From positions 1,412,001-1,476,000 of the forward strand of contig NZ_CP102589.1 in the NCBI RefSeq assembly GCF_032818155.1: a stretch of 64,000 bases of DNA, given 5' to 3'. The notes under the pieces were generated by a model. That model did not search any database. It worked only from the letters and a program-made list of their open reading frames with translations, and was not told the origin of the DNA. A program made the translations under genes and the position numbers. Every line of letters starts with the position of its first letter. Position 1 is the first letter of the stretch. This DNA comes from Niallia taxi. GTDB lineage: Bacteria > Bacillota > Bacilli > Bacillales > Cytobacillaceae. Shown one piece after another: positions 55,914 through 64,000 of this stretch.

Positions 55914-56456
55914 ATGTTAGATATAATCGTCATTATTCTGCTGATTTTTGGTCTATTGAGAGGACTGAAACGAGGCTTTATCCTGCAAATCATTCATTTG
56001 ACAGGGTTTATCGTTGCTTTTATTGTGGCAACGAAATATTATATACCATTCTCAAAGAAATTAAATTTGTGGATACCTTATACGAATACAAGTGAGAACA
56101 GTTTCGTTCAAGGACTTTTTGGCAGCATGAATTTAGAAGAGGTATTTTATCGCGCAATCGCCTTTGCGGTGATTTTTTTTGCTGTGAAAATAATTTGGCA
56201 AATTATCGGAAGCATGGTGGATTTCGTTGCGAGTCTTCCTATTCTTAAACAGCTTAATACCTGGGCTGGTGCAGTATTAGGCTTTGTTGAGACATATTTA
56301 GTGCTGTTTATTTTGCTGTATATTGCCGCACTGCTGCCTGTCGAATTTATTCAGACACATTTAAACACTTCCTTTATTGCAGCAGGCATTATCGAGAACA
56401 CCCCGTATTTCTCGGAAAAGATTAAAGAAATATGGTTCGAATATGTTGGCTCCTAA
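55914..56456 (+). CDS. cvpA: CvpA family membrane protein (YshB)
   Basis: 180 residues, four membrane segments, with the LRGLKRGFILQ motif near the N-terminus that marks the CvpA/colicin V production family. Its role is unclear; relatives affect envelope integrity. It follows zapA as yshB does in B. subtilis. The ribosome-binding site is weak, so translational coupling to zapA is possible. Confidence 0.88.
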   Translation: MLDIIVIILLIFGLLRGLKRGFILQIIHLTGFIVAFIVATKYYIPFSKKLNLWIPYTNTSENSFVQGLFGSMNLEEVFYRAIAFAVIFFAVKIIWQIIGSMVDFVASLPILKQLNTWAGAVLGFVETYLVLFILLYIAALLPVEFIQTHLNTSFIAAGIIENTPYFSEKIKEIWFEYVGS

Positions 56457-56463
56457 TGGGCAG

Positions 56464-56503
56464 TTAAACTCTTCCGGCAAAATGAGGCTGGGGGAGTTTT
56501 TCT
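56464..56503 (+). terminator. Probable terminator after cvpA
   Basis: AAACTC-tt-CC (from 56466) pairs with GG-g-GGAGTTT, followed by TTC. Imperfect stem. Confidence 0.55.
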
Positions 56504-56547
56504 GTTGTAATTTAAGCATCAACATATTATAGAAAAGCAGCAGAACA

Positions 56548-56556
56548 TGTTATGAT
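56548..56556 (+). promoter_or_regulatory. Extended -10 element before polX
   Basis: TG-T-TATGAT about 65 bases before the polX start; no clear -35. Confidence 0.4.
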
Positions 56557-56620
56557 ATTATTGTTTGACAAAATTAGGGGAAACATACTAATCAATAACA
56601 GAATTATGTAGGTGATTATA

Positions 56621-58339
56621 ATGACAACAAAAAAAGATGTAGTACGGCAATTAGAACAAATTGCGATATATATGGAATTAAAAGGAGAAAACTCCTTTAA
56701 AATAAGTGCATTCAGAAAAGCAGCTCAAGCATTAGAGACAAATGAACATACACTTGAGGAAATAGAGGACTATACTGCATTGCCTGGTATAGGCAAAGGA
56801 ACGGCTGGAGTGATTGAGGAATTTATCGCAACAGGAGAGTCCTCTGTGCTAAAGGAGCTGAAGGAAGAAGTACCAAAAGGCTTAATTCCTCTATTGCAGC
56901 TTCCAGGTCTTGGCGGCAAAAAAATTGCGAAGCTCTACAAGGAATTAGGAATTGAAAATGCAGAGGACTTAAAGCTTGCTTGCCATAACAAGAAAGTGCA
57001 AGCACTTAGTGGCTTCGGCAAAAAAACAGAAGACAAGATACTAGAAGCACTCGACAGCTTTGGTTCAAGACCAGATCGCTTGCCGCTTGCCTATATGCTC
57101 AGGGTAGCATTTTCGATTGAATCTGAGCTGGAAAAAATTGCAGAAATCGAAAAGTTTTCCCGTGCGGGAAGCATAAGAAGAATGCGGGAGACTATCAAGG
57201 ATTTAGACTTTATTATTGCCACAAATTCACCGTCTGAGGTTAAGGATAGATTGCTGGCTTTAAACGGAATAAAGGAAGTCATAGGTGCAGGCAAAACGAA
57301 GGTAAGTATTGTTCTTGAATTAGAATTCGACGTATCTATTGATTTCCGTCTTGTGAAGCCAGAGGAATTTGCAACAACACTTCATCATTTTACAGGAAGC
57401 AAGGATCATAATGTAAGGATGAGACAGCTCGCCAAGGAACGAGGCAAAAAAATCAGTGAGTATGGTGTAGAGGATACGGAAACAGGGGAAGTGGAAACAT
57501 TCTCGACAGAAGCTGAATTTTACAACTATTTCGGGTTGCCGTTTATTCCTCCAGAAATGCGGGAGGACGGAAAAGAAGTCGAGGATTACAAAGAAGACTT
57601 GCAAATTGTTTCTCTTGAAGACATCAAAGGTGACCTACATATGCATACAACTTGGAGTGATGGTGCATTTTCAATCGAAGAAATGATTGAAGCAAATAGA
57701 CAGCGCGGCTACAAATATATGGCAATCACCGATCACTCTTTTTATTTGAAGGTAGCAAACGGCTTATCCCCTGAACGTTTGAAAGAGCAGCTAGATAAAA
57801 TTAAAGCACTCAATGAGAAGTATGATGATATTACCATTCTTGCAGGTGTTGAAATGGATATTTTGCCAGATGGTTCACTCGACTATGACGACGAGCTTCT
57901 TGAGCAAATGGATATTGTTATTGCATCCATTCATTCGTCCTTTTCACAGCCTAAAAAGAAAATAATGGAACGTTTGGGAACTGCTCTTCGTAATAAGAAT
58001 GTCGATATTATTGCACATCCGACAGGCAGGAAAATCGGCAAAAGGGACGGCTATGAAGTCGATATGGAGGATTTAATTAAGCTGGCTAAAGAGACAAATA
58101 CAGTTCTTGAGCTTAACAGCAATCCGAACCGCCTTGATTTAAATGCAGAATATGTCAAGATGGCGCAAGATGAGGGAGTTCATCTCGTCATTAATACAGA
58201 TGCCCATCATACGAAGGAGCTTGCATATATGGGGATCGGTGTGTCAACAGCAAAAAAAGGCTGGATAAAAAGAGATACTGTGATAAATACATGGGAAACA
58301 GATAAACTATTGGATTTTTTAAAGAATCGCCATCAATAA
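56621..58339 (+). CDS. polX: DNA polymerase X family protein with PHP domain
   Basis: 572 residues from ATG at 56621; a GTG at 56612 overlaps the AGGTGAT ribosome-binding site. The N-terminal helix-hairpin-helix domains (about 1-140, with LPGIGKGTAGVIEEF and LPGLGGKKIAKLYKELGI), the nucleotidyltransferase palm with GSIRRMRETIKDLDFIIA, and the C-terminal PHP domain (about 335-570) with DLHMHTTWSDG, ITDHSFYL, GVEMDI, HPTGRKIG and NTDAHH are all present. It fills short gaps in base excision repair and has 3'-5' exonuclease activity in the PHP domain. Confidence 0.94.
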   Translation: MTTKKDVVRQLEQIAIYMELKGENSFKISAFRKAAQALETNEHTLEEIEDYTALPGIGKGTAGVIEEFIATGESSVLKELKEEVPKGLIPLLQLPGLGGKKIAKLYKELGIENAEDLKLACHNKKVQALSGFGKKTEDKILEALDSFGSRPDRLPLAYMLRVAFSIESELEKIAEIEKFSRAGSIRRMRETIKDLDFIIATNSPSEVKDRLLALNGIKEVIGAGKTKVSIVLELEFDVSIDFRLVKPEEFATTLHHFTGSKDHNVRMRQLAKERGKKISEYGVEDTETGEVETFSTEAEFYNYFGLPFIPPEMREDGKEVEDYKEDLQIVSLEDIKGDLHMHTTWSDGAFSIEEMIEANRQRGYKYMAITDHSFYLKVANGLSPERLKEQLDKIKALNEKYDDITILAGVEMDILPDGSLDYDDELLEQMDIVIASIHSSFSQPKKKIMERLGTALRNKNVDIIAHPTGRKIGKRDGYEVDMEDLIKLAKETNTVLELNSNPNRLDLNAEYVKMAQDEGVHLVINTDAHHTKELAYMGIGVSTAKKGWIKRDTVINTWETDKLLDFLKNRHQ

Positions 58340-58399
58340 GTTTTAATGATAAAAAATCATAACTATGGCATTGCTAAAAAAGGTAAAGGAGAAAACTCC

Positions 58400-60748
58400 A
58401 TGCAAGAAAGAGCGTTAAAGACATTAGAATTTGATAAGATTAAAAGTCAACTGCTAGAGCATGTCTCTTCCTCACTAGGAATGGCAAAAGCAACTGAGTT
58501 AATGCCTTCCACAAATTATGAAGAAGTCGTGCAATGGCAGGAAGAAACAGATGAAGCAGCAAAGGTAGTCCGAATGAGAGGGAATATCCCGTTAAGCGGC
58601 ATCCATGATATTCGTCCACATGTTAAACGCTCAACCATTGGGGGTATGCTTAGCCCTGTTGAGTTAAATCAAATAGCAAGCACTGTTCATGTGAGCAGGC
58701 AAATAAAAAGATTCACAGAGGAATTTCATCAAGATGAGCCAATTCCGATTTTGTTTGGGCTCGCTGAGCAAATTATAGTCCTTGCAGAGGTAGAAGAAGA
58801 AATTAAGATGGCAATTGATGAACAAGGAAGTGTAATGGATAGCGCTAGTGAAGCACTGCGTGCCCTTCGCAATCAGCTAAGAAGGAATGAATCAAAGGTC
58901 AGAGAAAAGCTGGAAAGTATGATACGTTCATCTAGTGCTGCTAAGATGCTGTCAGATACAATCATTACTATCCGGAATGACCGTTATGTTATTCCAGTAA
59001 AACAAGAATACAGAGGTCATTATGGAGGAATAATCCACGATCAAAGTGCCTCTGGCCAAACATTGTTTATAGAGCCCCAATCTGTTGTAACCCTGAATAA
59101 TGAACTTTCAGGAATCCGTGTAAAGGAACAACAGGAAATAGACAGGATTTTGGCACAGCTAACGGTGCTTGTAGCAGAGCATCGTGAAGAACTTCTGTCT
59201 ATTGTAGAAATACTAAAGGACATTGACTTTATGTTTGCAAAAGCAAAATACGGTCAACGGATTAAAGGCACGAAACCAAAGATAAATAATGAAAGAAGAA
59301 TTAATCTTTTTAAAGCAAGACATCCGTTAATTCCACTTGATCAGGTTGTAGCAAATGATGTTGCCTTAGGTGATACGTATTCCGCTATTGTTATTACAGG
59401 ACCGAACACAGGTGGTAAAACAGTAACACTGAAAACAGTTGGACTTTGCACATTAATGGCACAAGCGGGCTTGCAAATACCAGCACTTGATGAATCCGAA
59501 ATGGGTGTGTTTGAGGCAGTTTATGCAGATATTGGCGATGAACAGTCCATCGAGCAATCATTAAGTACATTCTCCTCCCATATGGTTAATATCGTGAGTA
59601 TCTTAGAAGACGTAAACAGCAATAGTCTTGTGCTGTTTGATGAGCTTGGTGCAGGAACAGATCCACAGGAAGGGGCAGCACTTGCCATTTCCATCCTAGA
59701 CGAAGTTAACAAACAGGGAGCAAGAGTAATAGCGACTACCCATTATCCAGAACTGAAGGCTTATGGCTATAACAGGGAAAGGGTAGTGAATGCTAGTGTT
59801 GAATTTGATGTAGAGACATTAAGCCCAACCTACAGGCTGTTAATCGGTGTGCCTGGCCGAAGCAATGCCTTTGAAATTTCGAAGCGCCTTGGCTTAAAAG
59901 AGGATGTTATCGAAACAGCCAGATCTCATGTGAGTGATGAAACTAACAAAATCGAAAATATGATCGCATCTCTCGAGGAAAGCCGCAGAGCAGCGGAAAT
60001 CGAGCATAAAGAAGCAGCAGAATTACTGAAACAGGCAGACATGCTGCACCGTGACTTGCAAAAGCAGGTTATGGAGTATTATGAGAAAAAAGAAGCGCTT
60101 GAAGAAAAGGCGAAGAAAAAAGCAGCAGATATCGTTGAAAATGCGCGAGCAGAAGCAGAAACGGTTATTTCTGATTTGCGGAAGATGCAGCTGGAAAAAC
60201 GGGCAGAAATTAAAGAGCATGAACTGATTGACGCTAGAAAACGTCTTGAGGATGCTGCTCCAAAGACTGCTATCAAACGAAAAGAAGCAGCAAAAACGAG
60301 TCATGAATTCCAGCCTGGCGATGAAGTTAAGGTGCTGACATTCGATCAAAAGGGTCAGCTCATTGAAAGGGTTTCTGCTAAAGAGTGGCAAGTTCAAATC
60401 GGCATTATGAAGATGAAAGTAAAAGAGCGTGACTTGGAATTTATTAAAGCACCTAAAGTGGTTGAAACAAAACCACTGGCAACAATCAGAGGTAAAGACT
60501 TCCATGTAAGCCTTGAACTGGATCTTCGCGGGGAAAGATATGAAAATGCGTTAGCACGTGTGGAAAAATACATTGATGACAGTTTGCTTGCAGGCTATCC
60601 AAGAGTATCCATCATACATGGTAAGGGAACAGGTGCATTACGGACAGGTGTGCAGGAATACTTGAAAAACCACCGTTCTGTCAAAAGTATCCGCTTCGGT
60701 GAGGCAGGAGAAGGCGGCAGTGGCGTTACGGTTGTTGAGCTTAGATAA
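58400..60748 (+). CDS. mutS2: MutS2 (recombination/ribosome-collision ATPase with Smr domain)
   Basis: 782 residues from ATG at 58400 behind AAAGGAG; the frame opens 54 bases earlier without a ribosome-binding site. A core and clamp region (about 1-310) leads to the ATPase with Walker [16 protein letters not shown] and Walker [14 protein letters not shown], then a long coiled coil (about 510-620), a KOW-like segment and the C-terminal Smr nuclease domain with LDLRGERYE and [10 protein letters not shown]. Bacillus MutS2 acts on collided ribosomes and in homologous recombination rather than in mismatch repair. Confidence 0.95.
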   Translation: MQERALKTLEFDKIKSQLLEHVSSSLGMAKATELMPSTNYEEVVQWQEETDEAAKVVRMRGNIPLSGIHDIRPHVKRSTIGGMLSPVELNQIASTVHVSRQIKRFTEEFHQDEPIPILFGLAEQIIVLAEVEEEIKMAIDEQGSVMDSASEALRALRNQLRRNESKVREKLESMIRSSSAAKMLSDTIITIRNDRYVIPVKQEYRGHYGGIIHDQSASGQTLFIEPQSVVTLNNELSGIRVKEQQEIDRILAQLTVLVAEHREELLSIVEILKDIDFMFAKAKYGQRIKGTKPKINNERRINLFKARHPLIPLDQVVANDVALGDTYSAIVITGPNTGGKTVTLKTVGLCTLMAQAGLQIPALDESEMGVFEAVYADIGDEQSIEQSLSTFSSHMVNIVSILEDVNSNSLVLFDELGAGTDPQEGAALAISILDEVNKQGARVIATTHYPELKAYGYNRERVVNASVEFDVETLSPTYRLLIGVPGRSNAFEISKRLGLKEDVIETARSHVSDETNKIENMIASLEESRRAAEIEHKEAAELLKQADMLHRDLQKQVMEYYEKKEALEEKAKKKAADIVENARAEAETVISDLRKMQLEKRAEIKEHELIDARKRLEDAAPKTAIKRKEAAKTSHEFQPGDEVKVLTFDQKGQLIERVSAKEWQVQIGIMKMKVKERDLEFIKAPKVVETKPLATIRGKDFHVSLELDLRGERYENALARVEKYIDDSLLAGYPRVSIIHGKGTGALRTGVQEYLKNHRSVKSIRFGEAGEGGSGVTVVELR

Positions 60749-60779
60749 GAGTTTTTAGAAATAGGAGAGGAGATGCCAG

Positions 60780-61187
60780 ATGAATTCCTTTTGGAGTAAT
60801 GAATATGTGAACACCGCTGGCGATTATAGTGTTGTAATCCTTAGCATTGTTGTGTTTTTAGCTGTGTTTGAACTGGTGACAAAATACAATAACTGGGAAG
60901 AAATAAAAAAAGGGAATGTCGCTGTTGCGATGGCAACAGGCGGAAAGATATTTGGGATAGCGAACGTGTTCAGGCATTCCATCATGCAAAATGACTCATT
61001 GCTGACAATGATTGTTTGGGGAATATTCGGTTTTTTCCTATTGCTAATCGGCTATTTCATCTTTGAGTTTTTAACACCAAAATTCAAAATTGATGAGGAA
61101 ATAAAAAATGATAACAGGGCGGTTGGCCTTATTTCCATGATTATTTCCATCGGCTTATCTTATATTATAGGTGCAGGAATATCCTAA
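60780..61187 (+). CDS. yshE: DUF350 membrane protein (YshE)
   Basis: 135 residues with four hydrophobic segments and a central polar region beginning NWEEIKKGNVAVAMATGGKIFGIAN, the DUF350 signature that recurs in degenerate form in the second half (DEEIKNDNRAVGLIS). Function unknown. The start is ATG behind ATAGGAGAGGAG. It follows mutS2 after 31 bases and ends at a strong terminator. Confidence 0.88.
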   Translation: MNSFWSNEYVNTAGDYSVVILSIVVFLAVFELVTKYNNWEEIKKGNVAVAMATGGKIFGIANVFRHSIMQNDSLLTMIVWGIFGFFLLLIGYFIFEFLTPKFKIDEEIKNDNRAVGLISMIISIGLSYIIGAGIS

Positions 61188-61192
61188 GCACA

Positions 61193-61237
61193 TAAAAAAG
61201 AAGACCTGTTCCATTTTGGAACAGGTCTTCTTTTTTA
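61193..61237. terminator. Strong terminator after yshE
   Basis: AAAAAAGAAGACCTGTTCC (61194-61212) pairs perfectly with GGAACAGGTCTTCTTTTTT (61218-61236). Confidence 0.93.
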
Positions 61238-61345
61238 TAAACGGAAACTGCCCTTTTTTATTTTGGGCTTATTTTATATATCCATTGGTACCTCCCCGCC
61301 ATATAATAAGCTAGTACAATTTATTATATGTTAGGAGGAGTCGGT

Positions 61346-63028
61346 TTGGAAACGGAAAAACCATGGCTGGCGCTTTATCCAGGTGAAACAGCCAAGAATG
61401 TCTATTATAAAGCAGAAACCTTGCCACAGCTTTTACGTAACGCAGCAAAGGAATATCCGAAGCATAAAGCCATTCACTTTATGGGGAAGGAATTAACCTT
61501 TAAACAAACATTTGAAAAAGCGAGAAACCTCGCAGCATATCTGCAAGAAACAGGAATCACAAAAGGAGACAGGGTTGCAGTCATGCTTCCCAATATCCCG
61601 CAAACGGTCATTAGCTTTTATGCTATTATGCTTGCAGGCGCCATTGTAGTACCAGTTAATCCACTTTATAAAGAAAGAGAAATAGAATTTATACTCAACG
61701 ATTCAGGCGCAAAAGCAATTATTACCCTCGATATCCTATATAATCGCGTGAAAAGTGTACAAGAAATGACAAGTGTAGAGCAAATTCTTGTTACCTCCAT
61801 CAGTGAATTTCTTCCATTCCCTAAAAATCTATTTTACCCATTTATCCAAAAGAAAGAGTATGGTTATATCCCTAATGTTAAGCATGAAGGAAATACCCAT
61901 TTATTGAAAAATATTTGGAGCTTGCCAACAGCAGACTTAAAAGAGATCAGCATCGACTTTGAAGAAGACTTAGCAATCATTCAGTACACTGGGGGTACAA
62001 CAGGATTTCCAAAAGGTGTTATGCTGACACACCAAAACCTTGTTGCAAATACGTCTATGTGCCGTCAATGGCTGTATAAGCTCGAAAAAGGCAAGGAAAA
62101 GCTGCTAGCAATTATGCCTCTCTTTCATGTTTATGGCATGATGACAGTTCTCGTCCTTTCTGTAATGGAAATTTATCAGATGATTCTACTACCGAAATTT
62201 GATGCCACTACTGCTTTAAAGACGATTGAAAAACAAAAACCAACTGTTTTTCCAGGGGCACCGACAATCTATATTGGCCTCTTAAACCATCCGGACATCA
62301 ATAAATATGATTTATCCTCTATTGTTGCCGCAATAAGCGGTTCTGCTCCACTACCTAAGGAGATTATTGACCGCTTTGAAGAAAAGACTGGTGGGAAGCT
62401 TGTCGAAGGTTATGGGCTAACTGAAGCATCACCAGTAACACATGTTAATTTTGTCTGGGATCATGAAATTGTCAAAGGAAGCATTGGAGTGCCTTGGCCT
62501 GGTACAGATGCTGCTGTGTTCTCTCCAGAAACAGGGGAAGAGCTGCCTCATGGTGAAATTGGTGAATTGGCAGTGAAGGGACCACAAGTAATGAAAGGCT
62601 ATTGGAATAATCCAGACGAAACAGAGCTTGTTTTAAAGGATGGCTGGCTATATACAGGTGACCTGTGTTACATGGATGAACGAGGCTATTTCTATATTGT
62701 GGACCGGAAAAAGGACACGATTATCGCAAGTGGCTTTAACATCTATCCACGCGAAGTGGAAGAGGTATTATATGAGCACCCTGCAGTTCAGGAAGCGGCA
62801 GTTGTTGGGGTGAAGGATTCCTATCGCGGGGAAACAGTGAAGGCTTTTATTGTATTAAAAGAAGGAGCACAAACATCTGAAGATGAGCTGAATAAATATA
62901 TGAGGGAGAGAATTGCCTCATTTAAAGTACCGCGAATATATGAGTTCCGTAAAGAATTGCCAAAATCGGCAATTGGCAAAATTTTAAGAAGAGAATTGAA
63001 AGAGAATGGAACAGAAGAAGGGAGATAG
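61346..63028 (+). CDS. lcfA: Long-chain fatty acid-CoA ligase
   Basis: 560 residues from TTG at 61346 behind AGGAGGA; this equals B. subtilis LcfA length. ANL-family motifs: ATP loop YTGGTTGFPKG, linker YGLTEASP, the hinge aspartate in TGDLCYMDERGYFYIVDRKKD, and the catalytic lysine in KSAIGKILRREL. It activates fatty acids to acyl-CoA for beta-oxidation, feeding electrons to the ETF encoded next. In B. subtilis fadR and fadB lie between lcfA and etfB; here etfB follows at once. Confidence 0.93.
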   Translation: METEKPWLALYPGETAKNVYYKAETLPQLLRNAAKEYPKHKAIHFMGKELTFKQTFEKARNLAAYLQETGITKGDRVAVMLPNIPQTVISFYAIMLAGAIVVPVNPLYKEREIEFILNDSGAKAIITLDILYNRVKSVQEMTSVEQILVTSISEFLPFPKNLFYPFIQKKEYGYIPNVKHEGNTHLLKNIWSLPTADLKEISIDFEEDLAIIQYTGGTTGFPKGVMLTHQNLVANTSMCRQWLYKLEKGKEKLLAIMPLFHVYGMMTVLVLSVMEIYQMILLPKFDATTALKTIEKQKPTVFPGAPTIYIGLLNHPDINKYDLSSIVAAISGSAPLPKEIIDRFEEKTGGKLVEGYGLTEASPVTHVNFVWDHEIVKGSIGVPWPGTDAAVFSPETGEELPHGEIGELAVKGPQVMKGYWNNPDETELVLKDGWLYTGDLCYMDERGYFYIVDRKKDTIIASGFNIYPREVEEVLYEHPAVQEAAVVGVKDSYRGETVKAFIVLKEGAQTSEDELNKYMRERIASFKVPRIYEFRKELPKSAIGKILRRELKENGTEEGR

Positions 63029-63033
63029 TGGGG

Positions 63034-63774
63034 ATGAACATCATCGTCTTGCTTTCCATCGTTGTGGAGGCAAATCAGCCAATTACGATTGAAAACGGGC
63101 AGATTTTGGACAAAAACATAAAAGAAGCAATTAATCCACCAGATGAGGCTGCGCTTGAAGAAGCATTGCTGCTGAAAGAGACTTATGGAGGAAGTATTAC
63201 CATTGTAGCAGTACATCATCAGGATGCAGAGAAGCATCTTAGAAGAGCACTTGCAATGGGTGCAGATAGCGCACTTCTTATACAGACAGAAGGAAGCTTG
63301 GAGCCGTCTTCCATTGCTAAAATCATTGCCCAGAATATAAAGGACCTATCATTTGACCTAATCCTAGCAGGCGATTTCTCCACAAATGGAGGGTCCGGAC
63401 AAGTGGGACCAAGAGTCGCAGCCATTTTGGAGCTGCCTATCATAACAAAGGCAGAAAGAATCGAATTAGATAAAGGGGCTGTATTTGTCACAAAGGAAAG
63501 CAACGGTGATTTAGAGACATACAAAGGCTCGTTCCCTGTTTTGCTAACAATTCCACAAGGACTGCATAAACCGCGATTGCCAATTCTCGCAAACATTATG
63601 AGAGCTAAACAAAAGCCATTAGAAAAAAGAACCGCTTCATTAGAACAGATTGATATCCAGTCACATAGCTTCCGTTTTCCTGTTGCTGACAGAAAAAGGA
63701 TCATACTGCAAGGGGAGCTGCCCGAACAGGTGAGTGAATTGGCGAAACTGATTAAAGAGCATATACAAGAGTGA
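63034..63774 (+). CDS. etfB: Electron transfer flavoprotein beta subunit (divergent)
   Basis: 246 residues from ATG at 63034, behind GGGAG; the GTG at 63028 overlaps the lcfA stop. It has NPPDEAALEEAL, RRALAMGADSALLI, GGSGQVGPRVAAIL and the C-terminal PRLPILANIMRAKQKPLE of EtfB. The N-terminal K-x-x-x-D-T segment usual in EtfB is replaced by LSIVVEANQP, so this is a divergent member. With EtfA it carries electrons from acyl-CoA dehydrogenases. etfA follows after 16 bases. Confidence 0.85.
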   Translation: MNIIVLLSIVVEANQPITIENGQILDKNIKEAINPPDEAALEEALLLKETYGGSITIVAVHHQDAEKHLRRALAMGADSALLIQTEGSLEPSSIAKIIAQNIKDLSFDLILAGDFSTNGGSGQVGPRVAAILELPIITKAERIELDKGAVFVTKESNGDLETYKGSFPVLLTIPQGLHKPRLPILANIMRAKQKPLEKRTASLEQIDIQSHSFRFPVADRKRIILQGELPEQVSELAKLIKEHIQE

Positions 63775-63790
63775 CGGGAGGGGAAGTATA

Positions 63791-64000
63791 ATGGATGGGA
63801 AAATTGTCATTATCGCAGAAAAAAGACGGGAAAAACTTCATCCTGTCACATTGGAATGTATAGAAGCAGCTCAAGAAATTTCAGGTACTGGCGAAATCAT
63901 TGTCCTCGTTTTTGGGGATGAGGAAGAAGAGGAGTTGGCTGAAAACCTTTTATATCATGATGCAGACAGAGTCCTGTATATGAAAAACAGCCGCTTATCA
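63791..64000 (+). CDS. etfA: Electron transfer flavoprotein alpha subunit, N-terminal part (runs off window)
   Basis: The first 70 codons are visible, from ATG behind GGGAGGGG. The beginning KIVIIAEKRREKLHPVTLECIEAA is the usual EtfA start (a variation on VLV-x-AE...L...TLELL-x-AA), and the segment GEIIVLVFG follows. The FAD-binding C-terminal domain would lie outside the window. Partner of the preceding gene. Confidence 0.85.
   Translation, partial: MDGKIVIIAEKRREKLHPVTLECIEAAQEISGTGEIIVLVFGDEEEEELAENLLYHDADRVLYMKNSRLS

Overview
The window comes from the chromosome of a low-GC, endospore-forming Bacillaceae bacterium (Bacillus or a close relative). The evidence is the gene content and order, which follow the Bacillus subtilis block moaB-argGH ... 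dnaE-accDA-pfkA-pyk ... citZ-icd-mdh-phoPR-polA-mutM-ytaF-coaE-nrdR-dnaB-dnaI-ytxC-thrS-infC-rpmI-rplT ... pheST-zapA-cvpA-polX-mutS2-lcfA-etf. Sporulation genes (ytrH, ytrI, ytvI, sspI, ytaF) are present, as are the Gram-positive primosome genes dnaB and dnaI, two T-box leaders and an L20 leader. Almost all of the window is core genome. I saw no rRNA, tRNA, CRISPR array, prophage or insertion sequence.

Layout. 1-4.7 kb: the tail of an EcsC-family gene, moaB, argGH behind an ARG box, a universal stress protein gene with a SigB-type promoter, and a 44-codon gene. 4.7-10 kb: a Xaa-Pro peptidase, ytpI-like, ytoI, nrnA, and the divergent spore operon ytrH-ytrI. 10-19.5 kb: dnaE, a FadR/GntR regulator, accD-accA, pfkA, pyk. 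19.6-25 kb: fxsA, ytvI, a UPF0756 protein, and an MFS transporter translationally coupled to a cytoplasmic gamma-glutamyltransferase-like hydrolase, a pair not found at this position in B. subtilis. 25-32 kb: citZ, icd, mdh, phoP, phoR. 32.5-41.5 kb: polA, mutM, ytaF, coaE, nrdR, dnaB, dnaI, ytxC (replication and repair). 41.5-46 kb: thrS and the infC-rpmI-rplT operon with their RNA leaders, ysdA and a TVP38-type membrane protein. 46.4-50.7 kb: ysdB (SigW-type promoter), an M42 peptidase, two membrane proteins, sspI, ysgA. 51-64 kb: the pheST T-box and genes, a decayed intergenic repeat, zapA, cvpA, polX, mutS2, yshE, lcfA, etfB and the start of etfA.

The most interesting material is between genes. 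(i) The 573-base phoR-polA gap holds four hexamers of the PhoP-box type at exact 11-base steps, then a -10 element and a short transcript with C-rich loops ending in a hairpin. A second promoter plus C-rich terminator hairpin follows. These look like undescribed small RNAs, the first possibly PhoP-activated. (ii) The long citZ leader region carries a cre site and a 12-base perfect inverted repeat whose arms are about 340 bases apart. (iii) The citZ-icd gap has its own extended -10 element, two well-formed hairpins and a terminator-like hairpin just before the icd ribosome-binding site. (iv) The right arm of the mutM terminator serves as the ytaF ribosome-binding site. Promoters matching SigB (two), SigW, SigE and SigG consensus sit where the downstream genes would predict them, or add new regulon candidates.

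Start codons were chosen by ribosome-binding site and family length. Several genes appear to use TTG, and infC uses ATT. Comparisons with B. subtilis are from memory of its gene order and protein lengths, not from a search.
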